From positions 186,001-250,000 of the forward strand of contig CALYMY010000053.1 of the NCBI GenBank assembly GCA_944548615.1: a stretch of DNA of 64,000 nucleotides, given 5' to 3'. The notes below the pieces were generated by a model. That model searched no databases. It saw only the letters and a list, made by a program, of their open reading frames with translations, and was not told where the DNA came from. The position numbers and the translations under genes are program-made. Each line of letters begins with the position of its first letter. Position 1 is the first letter of the stretch. Origin of the DNA: Micropterix aruncella (lineage: Eukaryota > Arthropoda > Insecta > Lepidoptera > Micropterigidae). Shown piece by piece: positions 34,928 through 48,445 of the stretch.

Positions 34928-36641
34928 ATTTATTTCGAAAAATGTGATTTTTTCATAACAATTTCTATGTTCAAAATGAAAGTTTATATAAAAAATTTCA
35001 AAATGTCAAAATTTCGAAAATGCCATTTCGTAGAGATTTCAAAGGCCTTCGTTCTGCCCGAACAACGTAACGCGTTTGATTTACTCTATCACGGTCTTTT
35101 TCGAAAAATGACATTTATTCATAACAATTTCTATGTCCAAAATGAAAGTTTGTATAAAAAATTTCAAAATGTCAAAATTTCGAAAATGCCATTTCGTAGA
35201 GATTTCAAAGGCCTTCGTTCTGTCCGAACACCGTAACGCGTTTTATTTACTCTATCACGGTCTTTTTCGAAAAATGACATTTATTCATAACAATTTCTAT
35301 GTTCAAAATGAAAGTTTATATAAAAAATTTCAAAATGTCAAAATTTCGAAAATGCCATTTCGTAGAGATTTCAAAGGCCTTCGTTCTGTCCAAACACCGT
35401 AACGCGTTTTATTTACTCTATCTCGTTCTTTTGTGAAAAATGTGATTTTTTCATAACAATTTCTATGTTCAAAATGAAAGTTTATATAAAATATTTCAAA
35501 ATGTCAAAATTTCGAAAATGCCATTTCGTAGAGTTTTCAAAGGCCTTCGTTCTGTCCGAACACCGTAACGCGTTTGATTTACTCTATCACGGTCTTTTTC
35601 GAAAAATGACATTTATTCATAACAATTTCTATGTTCAAAATGAAAGTTTGTATAAAAAATTTCAAAATGTCAAAATTTCGAAAATGCCATTTCGTAGAGA
35701 TTTCAAAGGCCTTCGTTCTGCCGGAACACCGTAACGCGTTTAATTTACTCTATCACGGTCTTTTTTGAAAAATGTCATTTATTCATAACAATTTCTATGT
35801 TCAAAATGAAAGTTTGTATAAAAAATTTCAAAATGTCAAAATTTCGAAAATGCCATTTCGTAGAGATTTCAAAGGCCTTCGTTCTGCCGGAACACCGTAA
35901 CGCGTTTAATTTACTCTATCACGGTCTTTTTTGAAAAATGTCATTTATTCATAACAATTTCTATGTTCAAAATGAAAGTTTATATAAAAAATTTCAAAAT
36001 GTCAAAATTTCGAAAATGCCATTTCGTAGAGATTTCAAAGGCCTTCGTTCTGCCCGAACAACGTAACGCGTTTGATTTACTCTATCACGGTCTTTTTCGA
36101 AAAATGACATTTATTCATAACAATTTCTATGTTCAAAATGAAAGTTTGTATAAAAAATTTCAAAATGTCAAAATTTCGAAAAGGCCATTTCGTAGAGATT
36201 TCAAAGGCCTTCGTTCTGCCGGAACACCGTAACGCGTTTAATTTACTCTATCACGGTCTTTTTTGAAAAATGTCATTTATTCATAACAATTTCTATGTTC
36301 AAAATGAAAGTTTATATAAAAAATTTCAAAATGTCAAAATTTCGAAAATGCCATTTCGAAGAGAATACCAAGGCCGTCGTTCTGTCCGAACGCCGTAACG
36401 CTATAGGTTTACTCTATCACGATCTTTTTCGAAAAATGTGATTTTTTCATTATAATTTCTATGTTTAAAATGAAATTCTATATAAAAATTTTCAAAATGT
36501 CAAAATTTCAAAAATGCCATTTTGTAGAGCTTAAGCGGGGTGTCGATCTCTCCAAAGTCCGCAACGCGGTAGGTTTACTCTATCTCGATTTATTTCGAAA
36601 AATGTGATTTTTTTCATAACAATTTCTATGTTCAAAATGAA
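34928..36641 (+). repeat. 166-bp array, unit 10 (10 monomers)
   Basis: Order m1 m2 m3 m4 m5 m5 m1-like m5 m6 m7: three extra monomers, at 35797, 35963 and 36129. The extra m1-like copy carries cccgaacaacg, and the third m5 has a private aaaaggcc at about 36180. A single extra T near 36605 lengthens the final T run. This is the longest 166-mer array in the window. Confidence 0.94.
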
Positions 36642-36643
36642 GC

Positions 36644-37714
36644 TTCCCTCGTCGGGAGCCAACCCTGGGTGCAGCAGCCATGTCATGGTGGAACTTAGTA
36701 ATTGCCATCATAATGGAATGCCTATACCAAATTTCACGTCTCTACGGTTGACCGTTGAGGAGTTCCCTCGTCGGGAGCCAACCCTGGGTGCAGCAGCCAT
36801 GTCATGGTGGAACTTAGTAATTGCCATCATAATGGAATGCCTATACCAAATTTCACGTCTCTACGGTTGACCGTTGAGGAGTTTCCTCGTCGGGAGCCAA
36901 CCCTGGGTGCAGCAGCGATGTCATGGTGGAACTTAGAAATTGCCATAATAATGGAATGCCTATACCAAATTTCACGTCTCTACGGTTGACCGTTGAGGAG
37001 TTCCCTCGTCGGGAGCCAACCCTGGGTGCAGCAGCCATGTCATGGTGGAACTTAGAAATTGCCATCATAATGGAATGCCTATACCAAATTTCACGTCTCT
37101 ACGGTTGACCGTTGAGGAGTTCCCTCGTCGGGAGCCAACCCTGGGTGCAGCAGCCATGTCATGGTGGAACTTAGTAATTGCCATCATAATGGAATGCCTA
37201 TACCAAATTTCACGTCTCTACGGTTGACCGTTGAGGAGTTCCCTCGTCGGGAGCCAACCCTGGGTGCAGCAGCCATGTCATGGTGGAACTTAGTAATTGC
37301 CATCATAATGGAATGCCTATACCAAATTTCACGTCTCTACGGTTGACCGTTGAGGAGTTCCCTCGTCGGGAGCCAACCCTGGGTGCAGCAGCGATGTCAT
37401 GGTGGAACTTAGAAATTGCCATCATAATGGAATGCCTATACCAAATTTCACGTCTCTACGGTTGACCGTTGAGGAGTTCCCTCGTCGGGAGCCAACCCTG
37501 GGTGCAGCAGCCATGTCATGGTGGAACTTAGTAATTGCCATCATAATGGAATGGCTATAACAAATTTCACGTCTCTAGGGTTGACCGTTGAGGAGTTCCC
37601 TCGTCGGGAGCCAACCCTGGGTGCAGCAGCCATGTCATGGTGGAACTTAGTAATTGCCATCATAATGGAATGCCTATACCAAATTTCACGTCTCTACGGT
37701 TGACCGTTGAGGAG
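36644..37714 (+). repeat. 119-bp array, unit 11 (9 monomers)
   Basis: Order A A B' C A A B E A. No D monomer remains. The B monomer (37358) has a ttccc start instead of tttcc, so it is a hybrid of two monomer types. Confidence 0.96.
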
Positions 37715-38443
37715 TTCCCTCGTCCTTGTCACGTACCTCTTTCCGTAGGTTGTTTACTCCTTTTAATTCGTTTAACGCCTCGCGGGCAATATCTCTGGCT
37801 CGTTCCGGTATTTCTTCGAAATTCCGAAACGGCACTTCTATTTCTGTGGTCTCCATATTGTCTCTTCTCGTTGATCAAAGGCACTGAAAATGAAAATGAA
37901 AAAGCACAGATTAAATAGTATTGAAAAGTAATTAAAGAAGAAGAAGAAGACGAGATAAAAAGCAGAAGCAATGAAATGAAAAGCGTTCTAAAACCCTATC
38001 TTTTGACACCTCGCTTGTGTGTATATGATAAAATAAAGAATATAAAATTTAATTTATTAAACGAAGCCGCGGGAAAAATACTAAAACTCCCTTGGCTCGG
38101 ATCGCTACTATTGAAAACAAAAATCGTAAAATCGATAAATAAACTTTTGCAAGTATGACGAGGGCTGAAGTTACCATAGAAACAGAAATCGTTAAATCGA
38201 TAAATATTCTATTGCGAGTCGGGCCACCGCCCGAGCTCGTTACTATGGAAACAAAACCGTTAAATCGATAAATCAATATACCTATACAGATATTAAATCG
38301 TCTATAATTCCGTTAATATTAATCAGATTTGAAAATTAAAAGAAGCGTTAGATGCGCAAAGCAAAACTCTATTAGATAATAATAAACAGGGAGGACTATA
38401 ATTGATGCCTTTTAGCGAAATAGCCCTCAAACGTCGGGAGCCA
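37715..38443 (+). repeat. Low-copy spacer, unit 11
   Basis: 729 bp, exon copy 37737-37883, Leu28, ataaaattt. Rightmost ataaaattt copy before units 12-16 switch to ataatattt. Confidence 0.92.
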
Positions 38444-39658
38444 ATTTATTTCGAAAAATGTGATTTTTTCATAACAATTTCTATGTTCAAAATGAAAGTT
38501 TATATAAAAAATTTCAAAATGTCAAAATTTCGAAAATGCCATTTCGTAGAGATTTCAAAGGCCTTCGTTCTGCCCGAACAACGTAACGCGTTTGATTTAC
38601 TCTATCACGGTCTTTTTCGAAAAATGACATTTATTCATAACAATTTCTATGTCCAAAATGAAAGTTTGTATAAAAAATTTCAAAATGTCAAAATTTCGAA
38701 AATGCCATTTCGTAGAGATTTCAAAGGCCTTCGTTCTGTCCGAACACTGTAACGCGTTTTATTTACTCTATCACGGTCTTTTTCGAAAAATGACATTTAT
38801 TCATAACAATTTCTATGTTCAAAATGAAAGTTTATATAAAAAATTTCAAAATGTCAAAATTTCGAAAATGCCATTTCGTAGAGATTTCAAAGGCCTTCGT
38901 TCTGTCCAAACACCGTAACGCGTTTTATTTACTCTATCTCGTTCTTTTGTGAAAAATGTGATTTTTTCATAACAATTTCTATGTTCAAAATGAAAGTTTA
39001 TATAAAATATTTCAAAATGTCAAAATTTCGAAAATGCCATTTCGTAGAGTTTTCAAAGGCCTTCGTTCTGTCCGAACACCGTAACGCGTTTGATTTACTC
39101 TATCACGGTCTTTTTCGAAAAATGACATTTATTCATAACAATTTCTATGTTCAAAATGAAAGTTTGTATAAAAAATTTCAAAATGTCAAAATTTCGAAAA
39201 TGCCATTTCGTAGAGATTTCAAAGGCCTTCGTTCTGCCGGAACACCGTAACGCGTTTAATTTACTCTATCACGGTCTTTTTTGAAAAATGTCATTTATTC
39301 ATAACAATTTCTATGTTCAAAATGAAAGTTTATATAAAAAATTTCAAAATGTCAAAATTTCGAAAATGCCATTTCGAAGAGAATACCAAGGCCGTCGTTC
39401 TGTCCGAACGCCGTAACGCTATAGGTTTACTCTATCACGATCTTTTTCGAAAAATGTGATTTTTTCATTATAATTTCTATGTTTAAAATGAAATTCTATA
39501 TAAAAATTTTCAAAATGTCAAAATTTCAAAAATGCCATTTTGTAGAGCTTAAGCGGGGTGTCGATCTCTCCAAAGTCCGCAACGCGGTAGGTTTACTCTA
39601 TCTCGATTTATTTCGAAAAATGTGATTTTTTCATAACAATTTCTATGTTCAAAATGAA
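38444..39658 (+). repeat. 166-bp array, unit 11 (m1-m7)
   Basis: Standard seven monomers with no 4-bp insertion. One private change at the m2 to m3 boundary: gaacactgtaac near 38747. Confidence 0.94.
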
Positions 39659-39660
39659 GC

Positions 39661-41326
39661 TTCCCTCGTCGGGAGCCAACCCTGGGTGCAGCAGCCATGT
39701 CATGGTGGAACTTAGTAATTGCCATCATAATGGAATGCCTATACCAAATTTCACGTCTCTACGGTTGACCGTTGAGGAGTTCCCTCGTCGGGAGCCAACC
39801 CTGGGTGCAGCAGCCATGTCATGGTGGAACTTAGTAATTGCCATCATAATGGAATGCCTATACCAAATTTCACGTCTCTACGGTTGACCGTTGAGGAGTT
39901 TCCTCGTCGGGAGCCAACCCTGGGTGCAGCAGCGATGTCATGGTGGAACTTAGAAATTGCCATAATAATGGAATGCCTATACCAAATTTCACGTCTCTAC
40001 GGTTGACCGTTGAGGAGTTCCCTCGTCGGGAGCCAACCCTGGGTGCAGCAGCCATGTCATGGTGGAACTTAGAAATTGCCATCATAATGGAATGCCTATA
40101 CCAAATTTCACGTCTCTACGGTTGACCGTTGAGGAGTTCCCTCGTCGGGAGCCAACCCTGGGTGCAGCAGCCATGTCATGGTGGAACTTAGTAATTGCCA
40201 TCATAATGGAATGCCTATACCAAATTTCACGTCTCTACGGTTGACCGTTGAGGAGTTCCCTCGTCGGGAGCCAACCCTGGATGCAGCAGCCATGTCATGG
40301 TGGAACTTAGTAATTGCCATCATAATGGAATGCCTATACCAAATTTCACGTCTCTACGGTTGACCGTTGAGGAGTTTCCTCGTCGGGAGCCAACCCTGGG
40401 TGCAGCAGCGATGTCATGGTGGAACTTAGAAATTGCCATCATAATGGAATGCCTATACCAAATTTCACGTCTCTACGGTTGACCGTTGAGGAGTTCCCTC
40501 GTCGGGAGCCAACCCTGGGTGCAGCAGCCATGTCATGGTGGAACTTAGTAATTGCCATCATAATGGAATGCCTATACCAAATTTCACGTCTCTACGGTTG
40601 ACCGTTGAGGAGTTCCCTCGTCGGGAGCCAACCCTGGATGCAGCAGCCATGTCATGGTGGAACTTAGTAATTGCCATCATAATGGAATGCCTATACCAAA
40701 TTTCACGTCTCTACGGTTGACCGTTGAGGAGTTTCCTCGTCGGGAGCCAACCCTGGGTGCAGCAGCGATGTCATGGTGGAACTTAGAAATTGCCATCATA
40801 ATGGAATGCCTATACCAAATTTCACGTCTCTACGGTTGACCGTTGAGGAGTTTCCTCGTCGGGAGCCAACCCTGGGTGCAGCAGAGATGTCATGGTGGAA
40901 CTTAGAAATTGCCATCATAATGGAATGCCTATACCAAATTTCACGTCTCTACGGTTGACCGTTGAGGAGTTTCCTCGTCGGGAGCCAACCCTGGGTGCAG
41001 CAGCGATGTCATGGTGGAACTTAGAAATTGCCATCATAATGGAATGCCTATACCAAATTTCACGTCTCTACGGTTGACCGTTGAGGAGTTCCCTCGTCGG
41101 GAGCCAACCCTGGGTGCAGCAGCCATGTCATGGTGGAACTTAGTAATTGCCATCATAATGGAATGGCTATAACAAATTTCACGTCTCTAGGGTTGACCGT
41201 TGAGGAGTTCCCTCGTCGGGAGCCAACCCTGGGTGCAGCAGCCATGTCATGGTGGAACTTAGTAATTGCCATCATAATGGAATGCCTATACCAAATTTCA
41301 CGTCTCTACGGTTGACCGTTGAGGAG
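39661..41326 (+). repeat. 119-bp array, unit 12 (14 monomers, canonical)
   Basis: Canonical order. One private change in the eleventh monomer (gcagagatg near 40885). Confidence 0.96.
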
Positions 41327-42055
41327 TTCCCTCGTCCTTGTCACGTACCTCTTTCCGTAGGTTGTTTACTCCTTTTAATTCGTTTAACGCCTCGCGGGCA
41401 ATATCTCTGGCTCGTTCCGGTATTTCTTCGAAATTCCGAAACGGCACTTCTATTTCTGTGGTCTCCATATTGTCTCTTCTCGTTGATCAAAGGCACTGAA
41501 AATGAAAATGAAAAAGCACAGATTAAATAGTATTGAAAAGTAATTAAAGAAGAAGAAGAAGACGAGATAAAAAGCAGAAGCAATGAAATGAAAAGCGTTC
41601 TAAAACCCTATCTTTTGACACCTCGCTTGTGTGTATATGATAAAATAAAGAATATAATATTTAATTTATTAAACGAAGCCGCGGGAAAAATACTAAAACT
41701 CCCTTGGCTCGGATCGCTACTATTGAAAACAAAAATCGTAAAATCGATAAATAAACTTTTGCAAGTATGACGAGGGCTGAAGTTACCATAGAAACAGAAA
41801 TCGTTAAATCGATAAATATTCTATTGCGAGTCGGGCCACCGCCCGAGCTCGTTACTATGGAAACAAAACCGTTAAATCGATAAATCAATATACCTATACA
41901 GATATTAAATCGTCTATAATTCCGTTAATATTAATCAGATTTGAAAATTAAAAGAAGCGTTAGATGCGCAAAGCAAAACTCTATTAGATAATAATAAACA
42001 GGGAGGACTATAATTGATGCCTTTTAGCGAAATAGCCCTCAAACGTCGGGAGCCA
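41327..42055 (+). repeat. Low-copy spacer, unit 12
   Basis: 729 bp, exon copy 41349-41495, Leu28, ataatattt. Confidence 0.92.
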
Positions 42056-43270
42056 ATTTATTTCGAAAAATGTGATTTTTTCATAACAATTTCTATGTTC
42101 AAAATGAAAGTTTATATAAAAAATTTCAAAATGTCAAAATTTCGAAAATGCCATTTCGTAGAGATTTCAAAGGCCTTCGTTCTGCCCGAACAACGTAACG
42201 CGTTTGATTTACTCTATCACGGTCTTTTTCGAAAAATGACATTTATTCATAACAATTTCTATGTCCAAAATGAAAGTTTGTATAAAAAATTTCAAAATGT
42301 CAAAATTTCGAAAATGCCATTTCGTAGAGATTTCAAAGGCCTTCGTTCTGTCCGAACACCGTAACGCGTTTTATTTACTCTATCACGGTCTTTTTCGAAA
42401 AATGACATTTATTCATAACAATTTCTATGTTCAAAATGAAAGTTTATATAAAAAATTTCAAAATGTCAAAATTTCGAAAATGCCATTTCGTAGAGATTTC
42501 AAAGGCCTTCGTTCTGTCCAAACACCGTAACGCGTTTTATTTACTCTATCTCGTTCTTTTGTGAAAAATGTGATTTTTTCATAACAATTTCTATGTTCAA
42601 AATGAAAGTTTATATAAAATATTTCAAAATGTCAAAATTTCGAAAATGCCATTTCGTAGAGTTTTCAAAGGCCTTCGTTCTGTCCGAACACCGTAACGCG
42701 TTTGATTTACTCTATCACGGTCTTTTTCGAAAAATGACATTTATTCATAACAATTTCTATGTTCAAAATGAAAGTTTGTATAAAAAATTTCAAAATGTCA
42801 AAATTTCGAAAATGCCATTTCGTAGAGATTTCAAAGGCCTTCGTTCTGCCGGAACACCGTAACGCGTTTAATTTACTCTATCACGGTCTTTTTTGAAAAA
42901 TGTCATTTATTCATAACAATTTCTATGTTCAAAATGAAAGTTTATATAAAAAATTTCAAAATGTCAAAATTTCGAAAATGCCATTTCGAAGAGAATACCA
43001 AGGCCGTCGTTCTGTCCGAACGCCGTAACGCTATAGGTTTACTCTATCACGATCTTTTTCGAAAAATGTGATTTTTTCATTATAATTTCTATGTTTAAAA
43101 TGAAATTCTATATAAAAATTTTCAAAATGTCAAAATTTCAAAAATGCCATTTTGTAGAGCTTAAGCGGGGTGTCGATCTCTCCAAAGTCCGCAACGCGGT
43201 AGGTTTACTCTATCTCGATTTATTTCGAAAAATGTGATTTTTTCATAACAATTTCTATGTTCAAAATGAA
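42056..43270 (+). repeat. 166-bp array, unit 12 (m1-m7)
   Basis: Standard order, no 4-bp insertion, no private change noticed. Confidence 0.94.
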
Positions 43271-43272
43271 GC

Positions 43273-44938
43273 TTCCCTCGTCGGGAGCCAACCCTGGGTG
43301 CAGCAGCCATGTCATGGTGGAACTTAGTAATTGCCATCATAATGGAATGCCTATACCAAATTTCACGTCTCTACGGTTGACCGTTGAGGAGTTCCCTCGT
43401 CGGGAGCCAACCCTGGGTGCAGCAGCCATGTCATGGTGGAACTTAGTAATTGCCATCATAATGGAATGCCTATACCAAATTTCACGTCTCTACGGTTGAC
43501 CGTTGAGGAGTTTCCTCGTCGGGAGCCAACCCTGGGTGCAGCAGCGATGTCATGGTGGAACTTAGAAATTGCCATAATAATGGAATGCCTATACCAAATT
43601 TCACGTCTCTACGGTTGACCGTTGAGGAGTTCCCTCGTCGGGAGCCAACCCTGGGTGCAGCAGCCATGTCATGGTGGAACTTAGAAATTGCCATCATAAT
43701 GGAATGCCTATACCAAATTTCACGTCTCTACGGTTGACCGTTGAGGAGTTCCCTCGTCGGGAGCCAACCCTGGGTGCAGCAGCCATGTCATGGTGGAACT
43801 TAGTAATTGCCATCATAATGGAATGCCTATACCAAATTTCACGTCTCTACGGTTGACCGTTGAGGAGTTCCCTCGTCGGGAGCCAACCCTGGATGCAGCA
43901 GCCATGTCATGGTGGAACTTAGTAATTGCCATCATAATGGAATGCCTATACCAAATTTCACGTCTCTACGGTTGACCGTTGAGGAGTTTCCTCGTCGGGA
44001 GCCAACCCTGGGTGCAGCAGCGATGTCATGGTGGAACTTAGAAATTGCCATCATAATGGAATGCCTATACCAAATTTCACGTCTCTACGGTTGACCGTTG
44101 AGGAGTTCCCTCGTCGGGAGCCAACCCTGGGTGCAGCAGCCATGTCATGGTGGAACTTAGTAATTGCCATCATAATGGAATGCCTATACCAAATTTCACG
44201 TCTCTACGGTTGACCGTTGAGGAGTTCCCTCGTCGGGAGCCAACCCTGGATGCAGCAGCCATGTCATGGTGGAACTTAGTAATTGCCATCATAATGGAAT
44301 GCCTATACCAAATTTCACGTCTCTACGGTTGACCGTTGAGGAGTTTCCTCGTCGGGAGCCAACCCTGGGTGCAGCAGCGATGTCATGGTGGAACTTAGAA
44401 ATTGCCATCATAATGGAATGCCTATACCAAATTTCACGTCTCTACGGTTGACCGTTGAGGAGTTTCCTCGTCGGGAGCCAACCCTGGGTGCAGCAGCGAT
44501 GTCATGGTGGAACTTAGAAATTGCCATCATAATGGAATGCCTATACCAAATTTCACGTCTCTACGGTTGACCGTTGAGGAGTTTCCTCGTCGGGAGCCAA
44601 CCCTGGGTGCAGCAGCGATGTCATGGTGGAACTTAGAAATTGCCATCATAATGGAATGCCTATACCAAATTTCACGTCTCTACGGTTGACCGTTGAGGAG
44701 TTCCCTCGTCGGGAGCCAACCCTGGGTGCAGCAGCCATGTCATGGTGGAACTTAGTAATTGCCATCATAATGGAATGGCTATAACAAATTTCACGTCTCT
44801 AGGGTTGACCGTTGAGGAGTTCCCTCGTCGGGAGCCAACCCTGGGTGCAGCAGCCATGTCATGGTGGAACTTAGTAATTGCCATCATAATGGAATGCCTA
44901 TACCAAATTTCACGTCTCTACGGTTGACCGTTGAGGAG
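43273..44938 (+). repeat. 119-bp array, unit 13 (14 monomers, canonical)
   Basis: Canonical order, no private change noticed. Confidence 0.96.
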
Positions 44939-45667
44939 TTCCCTCGTCCTTGTCACGTACCTCTTTCCGTAGGTTGTTTACTCCTTTTAATTCGTTTAAC
45001 GCCTCGCGGGCAATATCTCTGGCTCGTTCCGGTATTTCTTCGAAATTCCGAAACGGCACTTCTATTTCTGTGGTCTCCATATTGTCTCTTCTCGTTGATC
45101 AAAGGCACTGAAAATGAAAATGAAAAAGCACAGATTAAATAGTATTGAAAAGTAATTAAAGAAGAAGAAGAAGACGAGATAAAAAGCAGAAGCAATGAAA
45201 TGAAAAGCGTTCTAAAACCCTATCTTTTGACACCTCGCTTGTGTGTATATGATAAAATAAAGAATATAATATTTAATTTATTAAACGAAGCCGCGGGAAA
45301 AATACTAAAACTCCCTTGGCTCGGATCGCTACTATTGAAAACAAAAATCGTAAAATCGATAAATAAACTTTTGCAAGTATGACGAGGGCTGAAGTTACCA
45401 TAGAAACAGAAATCGTTAAATCGATAAATATTCTATTGCGAGTCGGGCCACCGCCCGAGCTCGTTACTATGGAAACAAAACCGTTAAATCGATAAATCAA
45501 TATACCTATACAGATATTAAATCGTCTATAATTCCGTTAATATTAATCAGATTTGAAAATTAAAAGAAGCGTTAGATGCGCAAAGCAAAACTCTATTAGA
45601 TAATAATAAACAGGGAGGACTATAATTGATGCCTTTTAGCGAAATAGCCCTCAAACGTCGGGAGCCA
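44939..45667 (+). repeat. Low-copy spacer, unit 13
   Basis: 729 bp, exon copy 44961-45107, Leu28, ataatattt. Confidence 0.92.
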
Positions 45668-46882
45668 ATTTATTTCGAAAAATGTGATTTTTTCATAACA
45701 ATTTCTATGTTCAAAATGAAAGTTTATATAAAAAATTTCAAAATGTCAAAATTTCGAAAATGCCATTTCGTAGAGATTTCAAAGGCCTTCGTTCTGCCCG
45801 AACAACGTAACGCGTTTGATTTACCCTATCACGGTCTTTTTCGAAAAATGACATTTATTCATAACAATTTCTATGTCCAAAATGAAAGTTTGTATAAAAA
45901 ATTTCAAAATGTCAAAATTTCGAAAATGCCATTTCGTAGAGATTTCAAAGGCCTTCGTTCTGTCCGAACGCCGTAACGCGTTTTATTTACTCTATCACGG
46001 TCTTTTTCGAAAAATGACATTTATTCATAACAATTTCTATGTTCAAAATGAAAGTTTATATAAAAAATTTCAAAATGTCAAAATTTCGAAAATGCCATTT
46101 CGTAGAGATTTCAAAGGCCTTCGTTCTGTCTGAACACCGTAACGCGTTTTATTTACTCTATCACGGTCTTTTTCGAAAAATGACATTTATTCATAACAAT
46201 TTCTATGTTCAAAATGAAAGTTTATATAAAAAATTTCAAAATGTCAAAATTTCGAAAATGCCATTTCGTAGAGATTTCAAAGGCCTTCGTTCTGTCCAAA
46301 CACCGTAACGCGTTTTATTTACTCTATCTCGTTCTTTTGTGAAAAATGTGATTTTTTCATAACAATTTCTATGTTCAAAATGAAAGTTTATATAAAATAT
46401 TTCAAAATGTCAAAATTTCGAAAATGCCATTTCGTAGAGTTTTCAAAGGCCTTCGTTCTGTCCGAACACCGTAACGCGTTTGATTTACTCTATCACGGTC
46501 TTTTTCGAAAAATGACATTTATTCATAACAATTTCTATGTTCAAAATGAAAGTTTATATAAAAAAATTCAAAATGTCAAAATTTCGAAAATGCCATTTCG
46601 TAGAGATTTCAAAGGCCGTCGTTCTGTCCAAACGCCGTAACGCTATAGGTTTACTCTATCACGATCTTTTTCGAAAAATGTGATTTTTTCATTATAATTT
46701 CTATGTTTAAAATGAAATTCTATATAAAAATTTTCAAAATGTCAAAATTTCAAAAATGCCATTTTGTAGAGCTTAAGCGGGGTGTCGATCTCTCCAAAGT
46801 CCGCAACGCGGTAGGTTTACTCTATCTCGATTTATTTCGAAAAATGTGATTTTTTCATAACAATTTCTATGATCAAAATGAA
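45668..46882 (+). repeat. 166-bp array, unit 13 (rearranged, 7 monomers)
   Basis: The total is seven, but not the standard seven. An extra m2/m3-like monomer sits at 46039 (with tgtctgaacacc), and m5 and m6 are replaced by a single hybrid at 46537 (m5-like gagatttc, then m6-like ggccgtcgttctg and tataggttt). Private changes include ttaccctatc near 45824 and gaacgccg near 45970. The final partial monomer reads atgatcaaaatg. Equal length hides two rearrangements. Confidence 0.93.
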
Positions 46883-46884
46883 GC

Positions 46885-47717
46885 TTCCCTCGTCGGGAGC
46901 CAACCCTGGGTGCAGCAGCCATGTCATGGTGGAACTTAGAAATTGCCATCATAATGGAATGCCTATACCAAATTTCACGTCTCTACGGTTGACCGTTGAG
47001 GAGTTCCCTCGTCGGGAGCCAACCCTGGGTGCAGCAGCCATGTCATGGTGGAACTTAGTAATTGCCATCATAATGGAATGCCTATACCAAATTTCACGTC
47101 TCTACGGTTGACCGTTGAGGAGTTTCCTCGTCGGGAGCAAACCCTGGGTGCAGCAGCGATGTCATGGTGGAACATAGAAATTGCCATCATAATGGAATGC
47201 CTATACCAAATTTCACGTCTCTACGGTTGACCGTTGAGGAGTTCCCTCGTCGGGAGCCAACCCTGGGTGCAGCAGCCATGTCATGGTGGAACTTAGTAAT
47301 TGCCATCATAATGGAATGCCTATACCAAATTTCACGTCTCTACGGTTGACCGTTGAGGAGTTCCCTCGTCGGGAGCCAACCCTGGGTGCAGCAGCGATGT
47401 CATGGTGGAACTTAGAAATTGCCATCATAATGGAATGCCTATACCAAATTTCACGTCTCTACGGTTGACCGTTGAGGAGTTCCCTCGTCGGGAGCCAACC
47501 CTGGGTGCAGCAGCCATGTCATGGTGGAACTTAGTAATTGCCATCATAATGGAATGGCTATAACAAATTTCACGTCTCTACGGTTGACCGTTGAGGAGTT
47601 CCCTCGTCGGGAGCCAACCCTGGGTGCAGCAGCCATGTCATGGTGGAACTTAGTAATTGCCATCATAATGGAATGCCTATACCAAATTTCACGTCTCTAC
47701 GGTTGACCGTTGAGGAG
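46885..47717 (+). repeat. 119-bp array, unit 14 (7 monomers, divergent)
   Basis: Order C A B A B E A, the shortest array. Private changes: gcaaaccc near 47139, aacatagaa near 47174, and an E monomer that keeps ctctacgg instead of ctctaggg. It starts with C rather than A. This patch is the most divergent of the window. Confidence 0.95.
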
Positions 47718-48445
47718 TTCTCTCGTCCTTGTCACGTACCTCTTTCCGTAGGTTGTTTACTCCTTTTAATTCGTTTAACGCCTCGCGGGCAATATCTCTG
47801 GCTCGTTCCGGTATTTCTTCGAAATTCCGAAACGGCACTTCTATTTCTGTGGTCTCCATATTGTCTCTTCTCGTTGATCAAAGGCACTGAAAATGAAAAT
47901 GAAAAAGCACAGATTAAATAGTATTGAAAAGTAATTAAAGAAGAAGAAGAAGACGAGATAAAAAGCAGAAGCAATGAAATGAAAAGCGTTCTAAAACCCT
48001 ATCTTTTGACACCTCGCTTGTGTGTATATGATAAAATAAAGAATATAATATTTAATTTATTAAACGAAGCCGCGGGAAAAATACTAAAACTCCCTTGGCT
48101 CGGATCGCTACTATTGAAAACAAAATCGTAAAATCGATAAATAAACTTTTGCAAGTATGACGAGGGCTGAAGTTACCATAGAAACAGAAATCGTTAAATC
48201 GATAAATATTCTATTGCGAGTCGGGCCACCGCCCGAGCTCGTTACTATGGAAACAAAACCGTTAAATCGATAAATCAATATACCTATACAGATATTAAAT
48301 CGTCTATAATTCCGTTAATATTAATCAGATTTGAAAATTAAAAGAAGCGTTAGATGCGCAAAGCAAAACTCTATTAGATAATAATAAACAGGGAGGACTA
48401 TAATTGATGCCTTTTAGCGAAATAGCCCTCAAACGTCGGGAGCCA
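47718..48445 (+). repeat. Low-copy spacer, unit 14 (728 bp)
   Basis: One base is missing near 48125 (acaaaatcg for acaaaaatcg) and one C-to-T change is seen near 47721 (gttctctcg). The candidate exon (47740-47886) is untouched. The 1-bp loss breaks the other two long frames of the spacer, which argues that those are not genes. Confidence 0.92.
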
